Below are positions 35,704-44,726 of a DNA stretch of 64,000 nt, in pieces. Each line of letters starts with the position of its first letter. The stretch's first letter is position 1. The translations under genes were made by a program, and so were the position numbers. Source of the stretch: Pseudomonas pseudonitroreducens (lineage in GTDB: Bacteria > Pseudomonadota > Gammaproteobacteria > Pseudomonadales > Pseudomonadaceae); the NCBI RefSeq assembly GCF_021603645.1, contig NZ_BQHJ01000004.1, positions 62,001-126,000 of the forward strand, given 5' to 3'. The notes beneath the pieces were generated by a model. The model was not told the DNA's origin, made no database searches, and saw nothing but the letters and a program-made list of their open reading frames with translations.

Positions 35704-36150
35704 GATGTCCTTCCGCCTTTCTTGTTCTTGGCACGGCTCACTCACGGCCTGTTGATAGTGAGGCGCGTACCTTGGCTTCTGGTGTCTCCAGCCGAACCGG
35801 CAAAACCCGGCAACGGCACTCTTCGCATCATCTGCACGCTTTTCATTCACTGCATAACGGAGTCTAAGCCTAGTGCCGCGCGGGCTTAGACCATCTTGCA
35901 GCAAGTGACGCAGCTTCAGGCATATTCCCTCTATATGACTGGGGCGTGACAACGCCGTTCAGCTTTTCGACCGCTCGTCCGCTGCCGCCGACAACCCCTT
36001 TCCAGAGCCTTCGGCCCGAGCGCCTCCGGTCGGTCGCTGAGCGTGGCGGTCAATTGTGCTGAGCGTTGCGGTCATTGCCCCTGGCCGTTACGCCGCTAAG
36101 GTAGGCCGACACGCCACGCCTGCGTGACGACAACTCTAAGAGAGAACGCC
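35704..36150. other. Gene-free upstream region of the thiolase operon
   Basis: No convincing gene is seen. The stretch near 36040-36110 has short repeated phrases (TGAGCGTGGCGGTCA and TGAGCGTTGCGGTCA at about 36040-36075), which may be regulator half-sites for the beta-oxidation genes that follow. An AGAGAGAAC ribosome binding site ends the region. Confidence 0.5.
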
Positions 36151-37356
36151 ATGACCGAAGCATTCATTTACGACGCGGTGCGTACTCCCCGCGGCAAGGG
36201 CAAGAAGGACGGCGCGCTGCACAGCGTCAAGCCGGTCAACCTGATGGCCGGTGTGCTGCGTGCGCTGCAGCAGCGCAACCAGCTGGATACCGCGCAGGTC
36301 GACGATATCGTCCTGGGCTGCGTGACCCCGGTGGGCGACCAGGGCTCGGACATCGCCAAGACCGCCGCGCTGGTGGCCGACTGGGACGAGCAGGTCGCCG
36401 GCGTGCAGATCAACCGCTTCTGCGCCTCGGGTCTGGAAGCGGTCAACCTGGGCGCCATGAAGGTGCGCTCGGGCTTCGAGGACCTGGTGGTGGTCGGCGG
36501 CGTGGAATCCATGTCCCGCGTGCCGATGGGGTCCGACGGCGGCGCCTGGGCGCTGGACCCGGAAACCAACCTGCACACCAGCTTCGTCCCGCAAGGCATC
36601 GGCGCCGACCTGATCGCCACCCTGGAAGGCTTCAGCCGTGCCGATGTCGACGCCTTCGCCCTGCGCTCCCAGCAGAAGGCCGCCAAGGCCCGCGCCGAAG
36701 GGCTGTTCGCCAAATCCCTGGTGCCTGTCACGGACCAGAACGGCATCGTCCTGCTCGACCATGACGAATTCATCCGCGCCGACTCCACCCTCGAAGGCCT
36801 CGGTGCGCTCAAACCCAGCTTCGAGATGATGGGCCAGATGGGCTTCGACGCCAGCGCGCTGCGCAAGTACAGCTTCGTCGAGCGCATCGAGCATGTGCAT
36901 ACACCGGGCAATAGCTCCGGCATCGTCGACGGCGCGACTGCCATGCTCATCGGCTCCGAGGCCAAGGGCCGCGAGCTGGGCCTGAAGGCCCGTGGGCGCA
37001 TCGTCGCCACTGCGGTGACCAGCACCGACCCGACCATCATGCTCACCGGCCCCGCGCCGGCCACCCGCAAGGCGCTGGCCAAGGCCGGCCTGAAGGCCGA
37101 GGACATCGACCTCTATGAAGTGAACGAAGCCTTCGCCTCGGTGGTGATGAAGTTCATGAAGGACATGGGCGTGCCCGAGAGCAAGGTCAACGTCAACGGC
37201 GGCTCCATCGCCATGGGCCACCCGCTGGGCGCCACCGGCTGCATGATCCTCGGCACCCTGCTGGACGAACTGGAGCGGCGCAACCTGCGCTACGGCCTGG
37301 CCACCCTCTGCGTGGGCGGCGGCATGGGCATCGCCACCATCATCGAACGTATCTGA
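36151..37356 (+). CDS. Acetyl-CoA C-acyltransferase (thiolase)
   Basis: A 401-residue thiolase that cleaves 3-ketoacyl-CoA to acetyl-CoA and a shortened acyl-CoA. It has the active-site Cys in [12 protein letters not shown] (about 90), the NEAFA motif and the C-terminal GHPLGATG and CVGGGMG motifs with the second Cys. It is paired with the multifunctional enzyme gene 101 bases downstream, matching PA1736-PA1737. A facing REP pair lies between them. Chain-length preference cannot be read from sequence. Confidence 0.95.
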   Translation: MTEAFIYDAVRTPRGKGKKDGALHSVKPVNLMAGVLRALQQRNQLDTAQVDDIVLGCVTPVGDQGSDIAKTAALVADWDEQVAGVQINRFCASGLEAVNLGAMKVRSGFEDLVVVGGVESMSRVPMGSDGGAWALDPETNLHTSFVPQGIGADLIATLEGFSRADVDAFALRSQQKAAKARAEGLFAKSLVPVTDQNGIVLLDHDEFIRADSTLEGLGALKPSFEMMGQMGFDASALRKYSFVERIEHVHTPGNSSGIVDGATAMLIGSEAKGRELGLKARGRIVATAVTSTDPTIMLTGPAPATRKALAKAGLKAEDIDLYEVNEAFASVVMKFMKDMGVPESKVNVNGGSIAMGHPLGATGCMILGTLLDELERRNLRYGLATLCVGGGMGIATIIERI

Positions 37357-37361
37357 CTGTC

Positions 37362-37427
37362 GTAGGAGCGAGCTTGCTCGCGAACCTGTCCGCGCTGCGG
37401 AGTATTCACGAGCAGGCTCGCTCCTGC
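37362..37427. repeat. Facing REP pair inside the beta-oxidation operon
   Basis: REP palindromes at 37362-37385 and 37404-37427 (second slightly diverged, CACGAGCAGGCTCGC) lie 5 bases after the thiolase stop and 30 bases before the next start. In mRNA they would form a stable intercistronic stem-loop. Confidence 0.9.
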
Positions 37428-37457
37428 GGGTCTCCCACCCTTGGGAAGAAAACAAAA

Positions 37458-39602
37458 ATGACTGATGCCATCCGTTACGAAAAAGGCCAGGACAACATCG
37501 TCGTCCTGACCATGGACATGCCCGGCCAGAGCGCCAACACCATGAACGGTGCCTACCGCGAGGCCATGGCCGCCACTGTCGCGCGCCTGGAAGCCGAGAA
37601 GGAGTCGATTGCCGGCGTGGTGATCACCTCCGCAAAGAAGACCTTCTTCGCCGGCGGCGATCTGAATGAACTGATCAAGGTCACCAAGGCCGACGCCAAG
37701 GCCTTCTACGAAGGCATCCTGGTGCTCAAGGGCCAGCTGCGTCGCCTGGAAACCCTTGGCAAGCCGGTGGTCGCCGCCATCAACGGCGCGGCCCTGGGCG
37801 GCGGCTGGGAAATCTGCCTGGCCTGCCATCACCGCATCGCCCTGGACGAAAGCCACGTGCAGCTCGGCCTGCCGGAAGTCACCCTGGGCCTGCTGCCCGG
37901 CGGCGGCGGTGTGGTGCGCATGGTGCGCCTGCTCGGCCTGGAGAAGGCCCTGCCGTACCTGGCCGAAGGCAAGAAAGTGCGCCCGGATCAGGCGCTCAAG
38001 GCCGGCCTGATTCACCAGCTCGCCTCCAGCCGGGAAGACATGCTGGCCAAGGCCCGCGAATGGATCGCCGCCAACCCGGCCGCCAAGCAGCCGTGGGACA
38101 GCGCCGGCTACAAGATTCCCGGCGGTACGCCGTCCAGCCCGGCGGTGGCGCAGATGCTGGCCATCGCCCCGTCGGTGCTGCGTGACAAGACCAAGGGATG
38201 CTTCCCGGCACCGGAGAAGATCATGTGCGCCGCCGTCGAAGGTGCCCAGGTGGACTTCGACACGGCTCAGCTGATCGAGGCGCGCTACTTCACCGAGCTG
38301 ACCACCGGCCAGGTGGCGAAGAACATGATCGGCACCTTCTGGTTCCAGCTCAACGAGATCAACGCCGGCAAATCCCGCCCGCAGGGCATCCCGCCGCAGC
38401 AGACGAAAAAGGTCGGCGTAGTCGGCGCCGGCATGATGGGCGCCGGCATCGCCTACGTCTCGGCCGCCGCCGGCATCGAGGTGGTGCTCAAGGACGTTTC
38501 CATGGAGTCGGCCGAGAAGGGCAAGGCCTATTCCGCCGGCCTGCTGGACAAGAAAGTCGGCAAGGGCCAGATGACTGCCGAGAAGCGTGACGCCTTCCTC
38601 GCACGGATCAAGCCGACCGCCAGCGACGCCGACTTCGAAGGCTGCGACCTGATCATCGAAGCGGTATTCGAGGACCGTGGCCTGAAAGCCAAGGTCAGCG
38701 CCGCTGCCGAGTCCGCCGCGTTGGCGGACGCGGTGATCGCCTCCAATACCTCGACGCTGCCGATCACCGGTCTGGCCGAGGCCGTGGCGCAGCCGCAGAA
38801 GTTCATCGGCCTGCACTTCTTCAGCCCGGTGGACAAGATGCCGCTGGTGGAGATCATCCGTGGCGAGAAGACCGACGACGCCACCCTGGCCCGCGCCTTC
38901 GACTACGTCCTGCAGATCAAGAAAACTCCGATCGTGGTCCACGATAGTCGCGGCTTCTTCACTTCCCGCGTGTTCGGCACCTTCACCAACGAAGGCCTGG
39001 CGATGCTCGGCGAAGGCGTGTCGGCGGCGATGATCGAGAACCAGGCGCGCCAGGCCGGCATGCCGGTAGGCCCGCTGGCGATCAGTGACGAAGTGTCGAT
39101 GAGCCTGATGACCCACATCCGCGAGCAGACCCGCAAGGACCTGGAAGCCGAAGGCAAGCAGTTGCCGCAGCACCCGGCCTTTGCCGTGGTGGACCTGATG
39201 GTCAACGAGTACAAGCGCCCAGGCAAAGCCGCTGGCGCGGGTTTCTACGACTATCCGGCCAATGGCAGGAAGCATCTGTGGCCTGAGCTCAAGCAGCGCT
39301 TCGAGAAGGCTGACGCGCAGATTTCACCGGAAGACGTGCGTGACCGCATTCTCTTCATCCAGTCCATCGAGACGGTGCGCTGCGTGGAGGAGGGTGTGCT
39401 GACCTCCACCGCCGACGCCAATATCGGCTCGATCTTCGGTATCGGCTTCGCGGCCTGGAGTGGCGGCGCGCTGCAATTCATCAACCAATACGGCCTGAAG
39501 GACTTCGTCGCCCGCGCCCAGTACCTGGCCGAGCAGTATGGCGAGCGCTTCCTGCCGCCGGCGCTGCTGCTGGAAAAAGCGGCGCGGGGAGAGTCCTTCT
39601 GA
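37458..39602 (+). CDS. Multifunctional enoyl-CoA hydratase / 3-hydroxyacyl-CoA dehydrogenase
   Basis: A 714-residue FadB/FadJ-type fusion. The N-terminal crotonase domain (about 1-200) has FFAGGDLNEL and GAALGGGWEICLACHHRIA with the two Glu-bearing loops. The NAD-binding dehydrogenase domain starts near 317 with VGVVGAGMMGAGIA, followed by IEAVFED and the catalytic His in LHFFSPVDKMPLVE. Two C-terminal helical domains complete the fold. It carries out hydration and oxidation of trans-2-enoyl-CoA for the upstream thiolase. GGAAG precedes the ATG at 37458. Confidence 0.95.
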   Translation: MTDAIRYEKGQDNIVVLTMDMPGQSANTMNGAYREAMAATVARLEAEKESIAGVVITSAKKTFFAGGDLNELIKVTKADAKAFYEGILVLKGQLRRLETLGKPVVAAINGAALGGGWEICLACHHRIALDESHVQLGLPEVTLGLLPGGGGVVRMVRLLGLEKALPYLAEGKKVRPDQALKAGLIHQLASSREDMLAKAREWIAANPAAKQPWDSAGYKIPGGTPSSPAVAQMLAIAPSVLRDKTKGCFPAPEKIMCAAVEGAQVDFDTAQLIEARYFTELTTGQVAKNMIGTFWFQLNEINAGKSRPQGIPPQQTKKVGVVGAGMMGAGIAYVSAAAGIEVVLKDVSMESAEKGKAYSAGLLDKKVGKGQMTAEKRDAFLARIKPTASDADFEGCDLIIEAVFEDRGLKAKVSAAAESAALADAVIASNTSTLPITGLAEAVAQPQKFIGLHFFSPVDKMPLVEIIRGEKTDDATLARAFDYVLQIKKTPIVVHDSRGFFTSRVFGTFTNEGLAMLGEGVSAAMIENQARQAGMPVGPLAISDEVSMSLMTHIREQTRKDLEAEGKQLPQHPAFAVVDLMVNEYKRPGKAAGAGFYDYPANGRKHLWPELKQRFEKADAQISPEDVRDRILFIQSIETVRCVEEGVLTSTADANIGSIFGIGFAAWSGGALQFINQYGLKDFVARAQYLAEQYGERFLPPALLLEKAARGESF

Positions 39603-39612
39603 CGTGCACTTC

Positions 39613-39678
39613 GTAGGAGCGAGCTTGCTCGCGAACCGAGTCCACAGCAGGGCCGTTCGCGAGCAAGCTCGCTCCTAC
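39613..39678. repeat. Facing REP pair after the beta-oxidation operon
   Basis: REP copies at 39613-39636 and 39655-39678, 11 bases after the stop codon and just ahead of a terminator hairpin. Confidence 0.92.
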
Positions 39679-39695
39679 AAGTCCTCACTCGGAAG

Positions 39696-39719
39696 AACCG
39701 GCCCCTGGCCGGTTTTTTC
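39696..39719 (+). terminator. Rho-independent terminator of the beta-oxidation operon
   Basis: A perfect 8-bp stem AACCGGCC / GGCCGGTT with a CCT loop, ending in TTTTTTC. Confidence 0.93.
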
Positions 39720-39771
39720 TTGCCTGCTCAGGCCGTAGGATGGCGCCTCCCAACTCGCAAGGACCGCAGCG

Positions 39772-40326
39772 ATGACTGCTCCCGCCCTGTTGATCATCGA
39801 CATGCAGAACGGCATGCGCACCAGTTCCGAGCCGCGCAACAACCCGCAGGCCGAGCAACGCATCGGTGTGCTGCTGGCAGCCTGGCGCCAGGCCGGCTGG
39901 CCGCTGGTGCACGTGCGGCATATCTCGCGCACGCCGGGTTCGCCGTTCTGGCCGGGGCAGCCCGGCGCGGAGTTCCAGCCTGCGCTGGCGCCGCTGGAGC
40001 ACGAGCACGTGGTGGAGAAGAACATCCCTGACGCCTTCATCAACAGCGGCCTGGAGCGCTGGCTGCGCGTGCGCGGCGTCGAATCGCTGGTGATCTGCGG
40101 AGTGAGTACCAACAACTCGGTGGAAGCCTCGGCGCGCACGGCGGGCAACCTGGGCTTTGCCACTCGGGTGGTGGCGGACGCCTGTTTCGCCTTCGACAAG
40201 CTCGATTTCAACGGCAATTGGCGCAGTGCGGAGGAGGTTCACGCCATGTCCCTGGCCAACCTGCAAGGTGAATACGCCCAGGTGCTGAGCGCGAACTCGC
40301 TACTGGGAACGCTGTCCCTGATCTGA
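39772..40326 (+). CDS. Isochorismatase-fold hydrolase, second Ser variant
   Basis: A 184-residue protein of the isochorismatase / cysteine hydrolase family. Asp10 (LLIIDMQNG) and Lys83 or so (VVEKNIPDAF) are present, but the nucleophile site reads CGVSTNNSVEASA, with Ser where amidases have Cys. It is only distantly like the paralogue at 454-1050, yet shares the same change. The ATG at 39772 follows AAGGAC. It stands alone between a terminator and an amidotransferase gene. Substrate unknown. Confidence 0.87.
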   Translation: MTAPALLIIDMQNGMRTSSEPRNNPQAEQRIGVLLAAWRQAGWPLVHVRHISRTPGSPFWPGQPGAEFQPALAPLEHEHVVEKNIPDAFINSGLERWLRVRGVESLVICGVSTNNSVEASARTAGNLGFATRVVADACFAFDKLDFNGNWRSAEEVHAMSLANLQGEYAQVLSANSLLGTLSLI

Positions 40327-40530
40327 ATCCTTGCCAACCGGCCGTCACCCCTGTGCGCCGGTGCAATTGAAGGAAGTCGATTTTTCCGGTATTTCCCCTG
40401 AAATTCCTGCGCAAGAATCGGCTTCGGCATCTTGTGCGGTGAAAAAATAGGGCGTAATTTTCACGCGCGTTTCATCAGTTTCAGGAAAACCATTCTTATC
40501 AGCCGCTAACCCCCCAGGAATCACCACTGC

Positions 40531-41283
40531 ATGTCGTTGCACATCTGCATTCTGGAAACCGACATTCTCCGCCCCGAACTCATCGACCAGTACAAGGGCT
40601 ACGGCTGGATGTTCCAGCAACTGTTCGCCAAGCAACCCGTTCCGGCCGAATTCAAGGTCTATAACGTGGTGGAAGGGCATTACCCGCCCGATGATGAGAA
40701 GTTCGACGCGTACCTGGTGACTGGCAGCAAGGCGGACTCGTTCGGCACTGATCCCTGGATCCAGACCCTCAAGGACTACGTGCTCAAGCTCTACCAGCGC
40801 GGCGACAAGTTGCTGGGCGTATGCTTCGGCCATCAATTGCTGGCGCTGGTGCTGGGCGGCAAGGCCGAGCGTGCCGGGCAGGGTTGGGGCGTGGGCATCC
40901 ACGACTACCGCATCGAGGAGCAGCCTGAGTGGATGAGCCCGTCGCTGGGCGATGGCCTGACCCTGCTGGTCAGCCACCAGGACCAGGTCACCGAGCTGCC
41001 TCATGGTGCGCGCCGCATCGCTTCCAGCGATTTCTGCCCGAACGCGGCCTACGCCATTGGTGACCAGGTGCTGTGCTTCCAGGGCCACCCGGAATTCCAG
41101 AGCGACTATTCCCAGGCGATCCTCGAGTTGCGCAAGCACATCTTCAGCGAGCCGGTGTTCCAGTCCGGCATCGACAGCCTTGCGCGTCCACACCAGGGCA
41201 CCGCGGTGGGCGAGTGGATGATGCGCTTCGTCCAGCAGGGCAGCGACGCGAAGAAGAAAGCCGAGAAGAAAAGCGCGGCCTGA
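40531..41283 (+). CDS. Class I glutamine amidotransferase family protein
   Basis: A 250-residue free-standing GATase1 domain (GMP-synthase-like subfamily) with catalytic Cys in LLGVCFGHQLLA (about residue 99) and His-Glu in FQGHPEFQSDY. The C-terminus ends in a Lys-rich tail (DAKKKAEKKSAA). It is the second such domain in the window besides 23343-24047. Position after the isochorismatase-like gene matches PA1742 in P. aeruginosa. The partner or substrate is unknown. A strong terminator follows; a 200-base AT-rich promoter region precedes it. Confidence 0.9.
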   Translation: MSLHICILETDILRPELIDQYKGYGWMFQQLFAKQPVPAEFKVYNVVEGHYPPDDEKFDAYLVTGSKADSFGTDPWIQTLKDYVLKLYQRGDKLLGVCFGHQLLALVLGGKAERAGQGWGVGIHDYRIEEQPEWMSPSLGDGLTLLVSHQDQVTELPHGARRIASSDFCPNAAYAIGDQVLCFQGHPEFQSDYSQAILELRKHIFSEPVFQSGIDSLARPHQGTAVGEWMMRFVQQGSDAKKKAEKKSAA

Positions 41284-41300
41284 TTCTGCCGTGCTGACTG

Positions 41301-41329
41301 AAAACGCCGCTCAATCGAGCGGCGTTTTC
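41301..41329 (+). terminator. Rho-independent terminator after the amidotransferase gene
   Basis: A perfect 12-bp stem AAAACGCCGCTC / GAGCGGCGTTTT with an AATC loop. Confidence 0.93.
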
Positions 41330-41379
41330 GTTGGTGCCGTGGGACATCGGTCCGGGTTGGATAGGTGCAGAGCCGACCC

Positions 41380-41819
41380 GATCGCGGACGAAGTCCGCTC
41401 CTGCAGCCGCCGGTTGGTGTAGGAGCAGCTGACTTCTCTGGATAGCCCATCGCTGCGTCTTCCCCCCTCACCCCAACCCTCTCCCAGGGGGAGAGGGAGC
41501 CGTCCGTGCCTGCTGTTGCCGACGTTTCATCCTGCACCGAACGGTCTCCTCTCCCCTTGGGAGAGGGCCAGGGTGAGGGATGGCCCAAGCGCAAAGATAT
41601 CTCGCAGGGGCGGACTGCGTCCGCGATGTCTTCCCCGCTGCTCCGGCGTCGGGCGGTTCGCGAGCAAGCTCGCTCCTGCAGGGAGCGCTGGCGAAGTGTT
41701 CGGCACCTGAAGCAGGCATTTACGCAGGAGCGGACTCTGTCCGCGATTGGCCTCAGCCGGCACGAATCAGCCGGTGCACACCATTCGATGGGTAGCGCTG
41801 CGCTCCACGCCATCCTACG
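41380..41819. repeat. Mosaic of intergenic palindromes including a third TIR element
   Basis: This gene-free gap holds a TCGCGGACGAAGTCCGC palindrome (41380-41403), a ~116-bp TIR element (41464-41579, ends CCCTCACCCCAACCC / GGGTGAGGG), a single REP half (about 41656-41680), an inverted TCCGCGAT-type palindrome (about 41724-41748) and a solitary GGGTAGCGCTGCGCTCCA unit (41788-41819) like the pair at 24098-24159. Several frames are open across it but they only read through the repeats. Confidence 0.85.
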
Positions 41820-41850
41820 TTCCGCGTCGCCGAATGGCTGCCAATGCTCT

Positions 41851-42822
41851 CTATAGCCAATCCGCCTGCTTGAAGCTGATGTACAACCCGACGCAGCCCA
41901 GCGCCAGCAACCCCATGATCAGGAAGTAGCCGTAGTGCCAATGCAGTTCCGGGATGTACTCGAAATTCATCCCGTAGATACCGGCCACGGCGGTGGGGAA
42001 GGCGAGAATGGCCGCCCAGGCGGCGAACTTGCGTTGCACCACGCTCTGTCGTGAGGACTCCAGTGCCAGCCCGACTTCGATGGTCTGGCTGGCCACGTCG
42101 CGCAAAGTGGTGAGGTCTTCCAGCAGGCGGTTCACGTGGATGGCCACGTCGCGGAAGTAGGGCCGCATCTGCTTGTCGATGAAGGGAAAGTCCAGGCGCT
42201 GCAGTTCCTGGCAGATTTCCACCATGGGCGCGGCGTAGTGCTTGAGTTTGAGCACCTCGCGGCGCAGGCCGTAGATCTTCTCGATCTGCTCCTGGGTCAG
42301 TGACTTGCGCAGCACTTGCTGCTCCACTTCCTCGATCTCCTCGCGGATCGCCTCCACCACCGGTTCGTAGTTGCTCATCACGAAATCCAGCAGGGCGTAG
42401 AGCACGAAGTCGGTGCCATGGGCCAGCAGTAACGGCCGCGCCTCGCAGCGCTGTCGGACCTGGGCGTAGGACTGGGAGAAACCATGGCGTGCGCTGATGA
42501 TGTAGCCGATGCCGGCAAACAGGTGAGTTTCGACGAACATCAATCGGCTATCGGCGCGGATCGGCGAATAGATGACGATGAACAGCGCATCGCCGAAGGT
42601 TTCCAGCTTCGGCCGGCTGTGCTTTTCCAGGGCGTCGGAGACAGCCAGCTCGTGGAGGTTGAACTGCCGTTGCAGGTTGAACATCTCCTCCGGTGTCGGC
42701 TCCTGCAGGCCGGTCCAGACGAAGTGGTCAGGCTGGCAGGCCCAGCGGTAACCATCCTCGAGCGGGATGTCGGAGACCTTGCGGCCCTTGCTGTAGACGG
42801 CGGAAGCGATGACTCGGCCCAT
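41851..42822 (-). CDS. CorA-family divalent cation transporter
   Basis: A 323-residue CorA-type channel with a large cytoplasmic N-terminal domain, a long coiled stalk (about 170-250), and two C-terminal membrane helices. The signature YGMNFEYIPELHW contains the GMN selectivity motif at the end of helix 1. Members carry Mg2+, Co2+, Ni2+ or Zn2+. I start at ATG 42822 (MGRVIASAVY), which matches family length better than an upstream GTG-type start. It corresponds to the corA-like gene beside PA1742. Confidence 0.93.
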   Translation of the reverse strand: MGRVIASAVYSKGRKVSDIPLEDGYRWACQPDHFVWTGLQEPTPEEMFNLQRQFNLHELAVSDALEKHSRPKLETFGDALFIVIYSPIRADSRLMFVETHLFAGIGYIISARHGFSQSYAQVRQRCEARPLLLAHGTDFVLYALLDFVMSNYEPVVEAIREEIEEVEQQVLRKSLTQEQIEKIYGLRREVLKLKHYAAPMVEICQELQRLDFPFIDKQMRPYFRDVAIHVNRLLEDLTTLRDVASQTIEVGLALESSRQSVVQRKFAAWAAILAFPTAVAGIYGMNFEYIPELHWHYGYFLIMGLLALGCVGLYISFKQADWL

Positions 42823-42921
42823 GCTGAAACCCACCCTGCAGTGCATCTGGTGCGGAATCTGGAGTCGTTGTGCAGGGCTTTAGTGTTGGCCAGCCTGGCG
42901 TGCTGCGCCAGTGAAGGGGGC

Positions 42922-43143
42922 TCAGGAGTGCGGCGTGAGAACGTCCTGAAGGCCCTGTAGGGCGACGGGAACCGCCTGGTTGAAGCGCTCGAAGAGCCCG
43001 CTGCGGTCGACGTTGTCCACCGGGGCCCGGCGTGCACCATCAAAGCCGGCGGTGAGGGCGGTGACCACCAGAATCACGATGGTATAGAGCCCCAGGGCGG
43101 CGAGGGCGCCGTTGCGGGCGTAGCGGTGGGCTTGACGATTCAT
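42922..43143 (-). CDS. Small single-helix membrane protein
   Basis: A 73-residue protein with a basic N-terminus (NRQAHRYARN), one membrane helix (about 11-34, GALAALGLYTIVILVVTALTAGF) and a polar C-terminal half likely in the periplasm. The ribosome binding site is weak, and no family is recognised. The hydrophobic segment and conserved-looking place between corA and the next small gene support it. Start at 43143 is chosen because the upstream extension is Pro/Ser/Thr-rich and lacks a clear initiation site. Confidence 0.55.
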   Translation of the reverse strand: MNRQAHRYARNGALAALGLYTIVILVVTALTAGFDGARRAPVDNVDRSGLFERFNQAVPVALQGLQDVLTPHS

Positions 43144-43362
43144 TGAGGCGATTCGGGCTCGGCGAAGTGATGGCCCAGTGTCGCTTTGGTCAGTTCGCTT
43201 GAATAACGATGCCGGTTGCTTCCGGGTATCAGGCGAATTGATAGATGGCAGTACGGCGACCAGACGCACGGTGGTCGGTGGCGGGGCGCTGTCGGTGGGT
43301 TCCTGGATTCTGGCGGGCTTCATGGCTATCTGACCCTTGCCGAGGCTGCGTCATCGTCCCGG

Positions 43363-43389
43363 AAAAGCCCGGCATCACGCCGGGCTTTT
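43363..43389 (-). terminator. Terminator downstream of the small exported protein gene
   Basis: A perfect 11-bp stem AAAAGCCCGGC / GCCGGGCTTTT with an ATCAC loop; T runs on both strands, so it can act in either direction. Confidence 0.85.
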
Positions 43390-43448
43390 CGCTTCGGGCT
43401 CGACTGCATGACGTCACCTGCTGCAGGCGGCTTGGAGGTGTGAAGGTT

Positions 43449-43640
43449 TCAGCCCTGCTTGGCAGCGGCTTCGACGTTCACCTGGCTGGCCGATTGCTCG
43501 GACTGCTGTTGCTGGATGGCAGCCTGGGTCATGTGAACCATGCGGTCCTGCATCAGCGGGGACTCTTCGGCGAAGCTGGCCTGGGCGGCAAAAGCGGTAG
43601 CGGCGGCCAGTACGCTGGCGGCGATGATGTTGAGTTTCAT
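43449..43640 (-). CDS. Small exported Gln-rich protein
   Basis: A 63-residue precursor with a clear signal peptide (MKLNIIAASVLAAATAFAAQA, cleavage near residue 21 or 26), leaving about 40 residues rich in Gln, Ser and Ala (QAAIQQQQSEQSASQ). GGAGG lies 8 bases before the ATG at 43640. The upstream region is unusually AT-rich, consistent with a strong promoter, and terminators sit on both sides. This is a free periplasmic or secreted peptide of unknown role. Confidence 0.8.
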   Translation of the reverse strand: MKLNIIAASVLAAATAFAAQASFAEESPLMQDRMVHMTQAAIQQQQSEQSASQVNVEAAAKQG

Positions 43641-43759
43641 GATGAACACCTCCGGTTGGTTTTCTCTGGGTTCATCTATAGGTTAATGCGTAATAATTTT
43701 TGAAAAATAGCAAACAGGATTAATCAGTATTGCTCTTTAGGTAATAGTCATGGCATGAA
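43641..43759 (-). promoter_or_regulatory. AT-rich promoter region of the small exported protein gene
   Basis: The segment contains long A/T runs (ATAATTTTTGAAAAATAGC, GGATTAATCAG), far below the surrounding GC content. It lies directly upstream of the signal-peptide gene read leftward. Exact -35/-10 boxes are not certain. Confidence 0.5.
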
Positions 43760-43784
43760 AAAGCCCGGCATCAGGCCGGGCTTT
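43760..43784 (-). terminator. Terminator of the enoyl-CoA hydratase gene
   Basis: A stem AAAGCCCGGC / GCCGGGCTTT with an ATCAG-type loop. Read leftward it ends in a T run and lies 16 bases after the hydratase stop codon. Confidence 0.88.
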
Positions 43785-43799
43785 CTTGTTGGCGGGCGA

Positions 43800-44489
43800 T
43801 CAGGACAGGTGGTTCTTGTCCAGCTCGATGGACCTGTCGAGGGTTTCCAGCAACTGCTTGCGCACTTTCAGCTTGGTGTTGCGATGTGCGGTCATGTTCA
43901 GCTTCTTCAGGTGCTGGGCGGCTTCCAGGGCGGCGGCCTGGAGCTGCTCGGCCGGGACCACCTTGTCGAGGAAACCGGCATCTACGGCATCGCGTGGGTT
44001 GAACATTTCCGCGTTCACCACGGAGCGGGTGAAGGCCGAGCGGCGCAGCCGATCACGAGCCAGTTCGATGCCGACGTGGTGCATGGTCATGCCGATGGCC
44101 ACTTCGTTCAGGCCGATCTGGAACGGGCCATCGACGCCGATGCGGTAGTCCGCTGAGAGCAGGATGAAGGCGCCCTTGGCGACCGCATGGCCAGTGCAGG
44201 CGACGATCACCGGGAACGGGTGCGAGAGCATGCGGCGGGCCAGAGTCGAGCCGGCGGCCACCAGGTTCACGGCGTTCTCCGGGCCGGAGGTCATCACCTT
44301 GAGGTCGTAGCCGCCGGACAGAATGCCCGGCTGGCCAGTGACGATGACGATGGCTCGGTCCTTCTCCGCCTGGTCCAGGGCCTGGTTGAAGGCTTCGATG
44401 ACCGCTGGGGAGATGGCGTTCACCTTGCCGTTGTTCAGGGTCAGGGTGGCGATGCCGTCTTCGAATTGGTAGCTGATCAGCTCACTCAT
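43800..44489 (-). CDS. Enoyl-CoA hydratase/isomerase family protein
   Basis: A 229-residue crotonase-fold protein. It keeps the oxyanion-hole regions SGGYDLKVM and TGHAVAKGAFILLSADYRIG, but the catalytic Glu residues of classic enoyl-CoA hydratases are not obvious in the second loop (AVAKGAF), so it may be an isomerase or a hydrolase-type member. It matches PA1748 in position. Single gene with its own terminator. Confidence 0.88.
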   Translation of the reverse strand: MSELISYQFEDGIATLTLNNGKVNAISPAVIEAFNQALDQAEKDRAIVIVTGQPGILSGGYDLKVMTSGPENAVNLVAAGSTLARRMLSHPFPVIVACTGHAVAKGAFILLSADYRIGVDGPFQIGLNEVAIGMTMHHVGIELARDRLRRSAFTRSVVNAEMFNPRDAVDAGFLDKVVPAEQLQAAALEAAQHLKKLNMTAHRNTKLKVRKQLLETLDRSIELDKNHLS

Positions 44490-44726
44490 GGCAGAGGGTC
44501 CTGGATTGCAGTCCTTGGGTTGGAAGTGGCCAGAACATACTGACGCCGGCCTGGGGCGTAAAGCGTTTTGACTGACTGGTGAGTCAGCTGCGTGCCACAA
44601 ATTCCGGGCGATTTCTGTGCGCTGCGTATGCAAATTCCGACAGCGCTCGTGGAGGGGCATCCAGCGTGCTGTTAAGCTGCCACCATCTCTGCGTACCGCC
44701 CTCGCACAACCCAGGATGTGCCTGTC

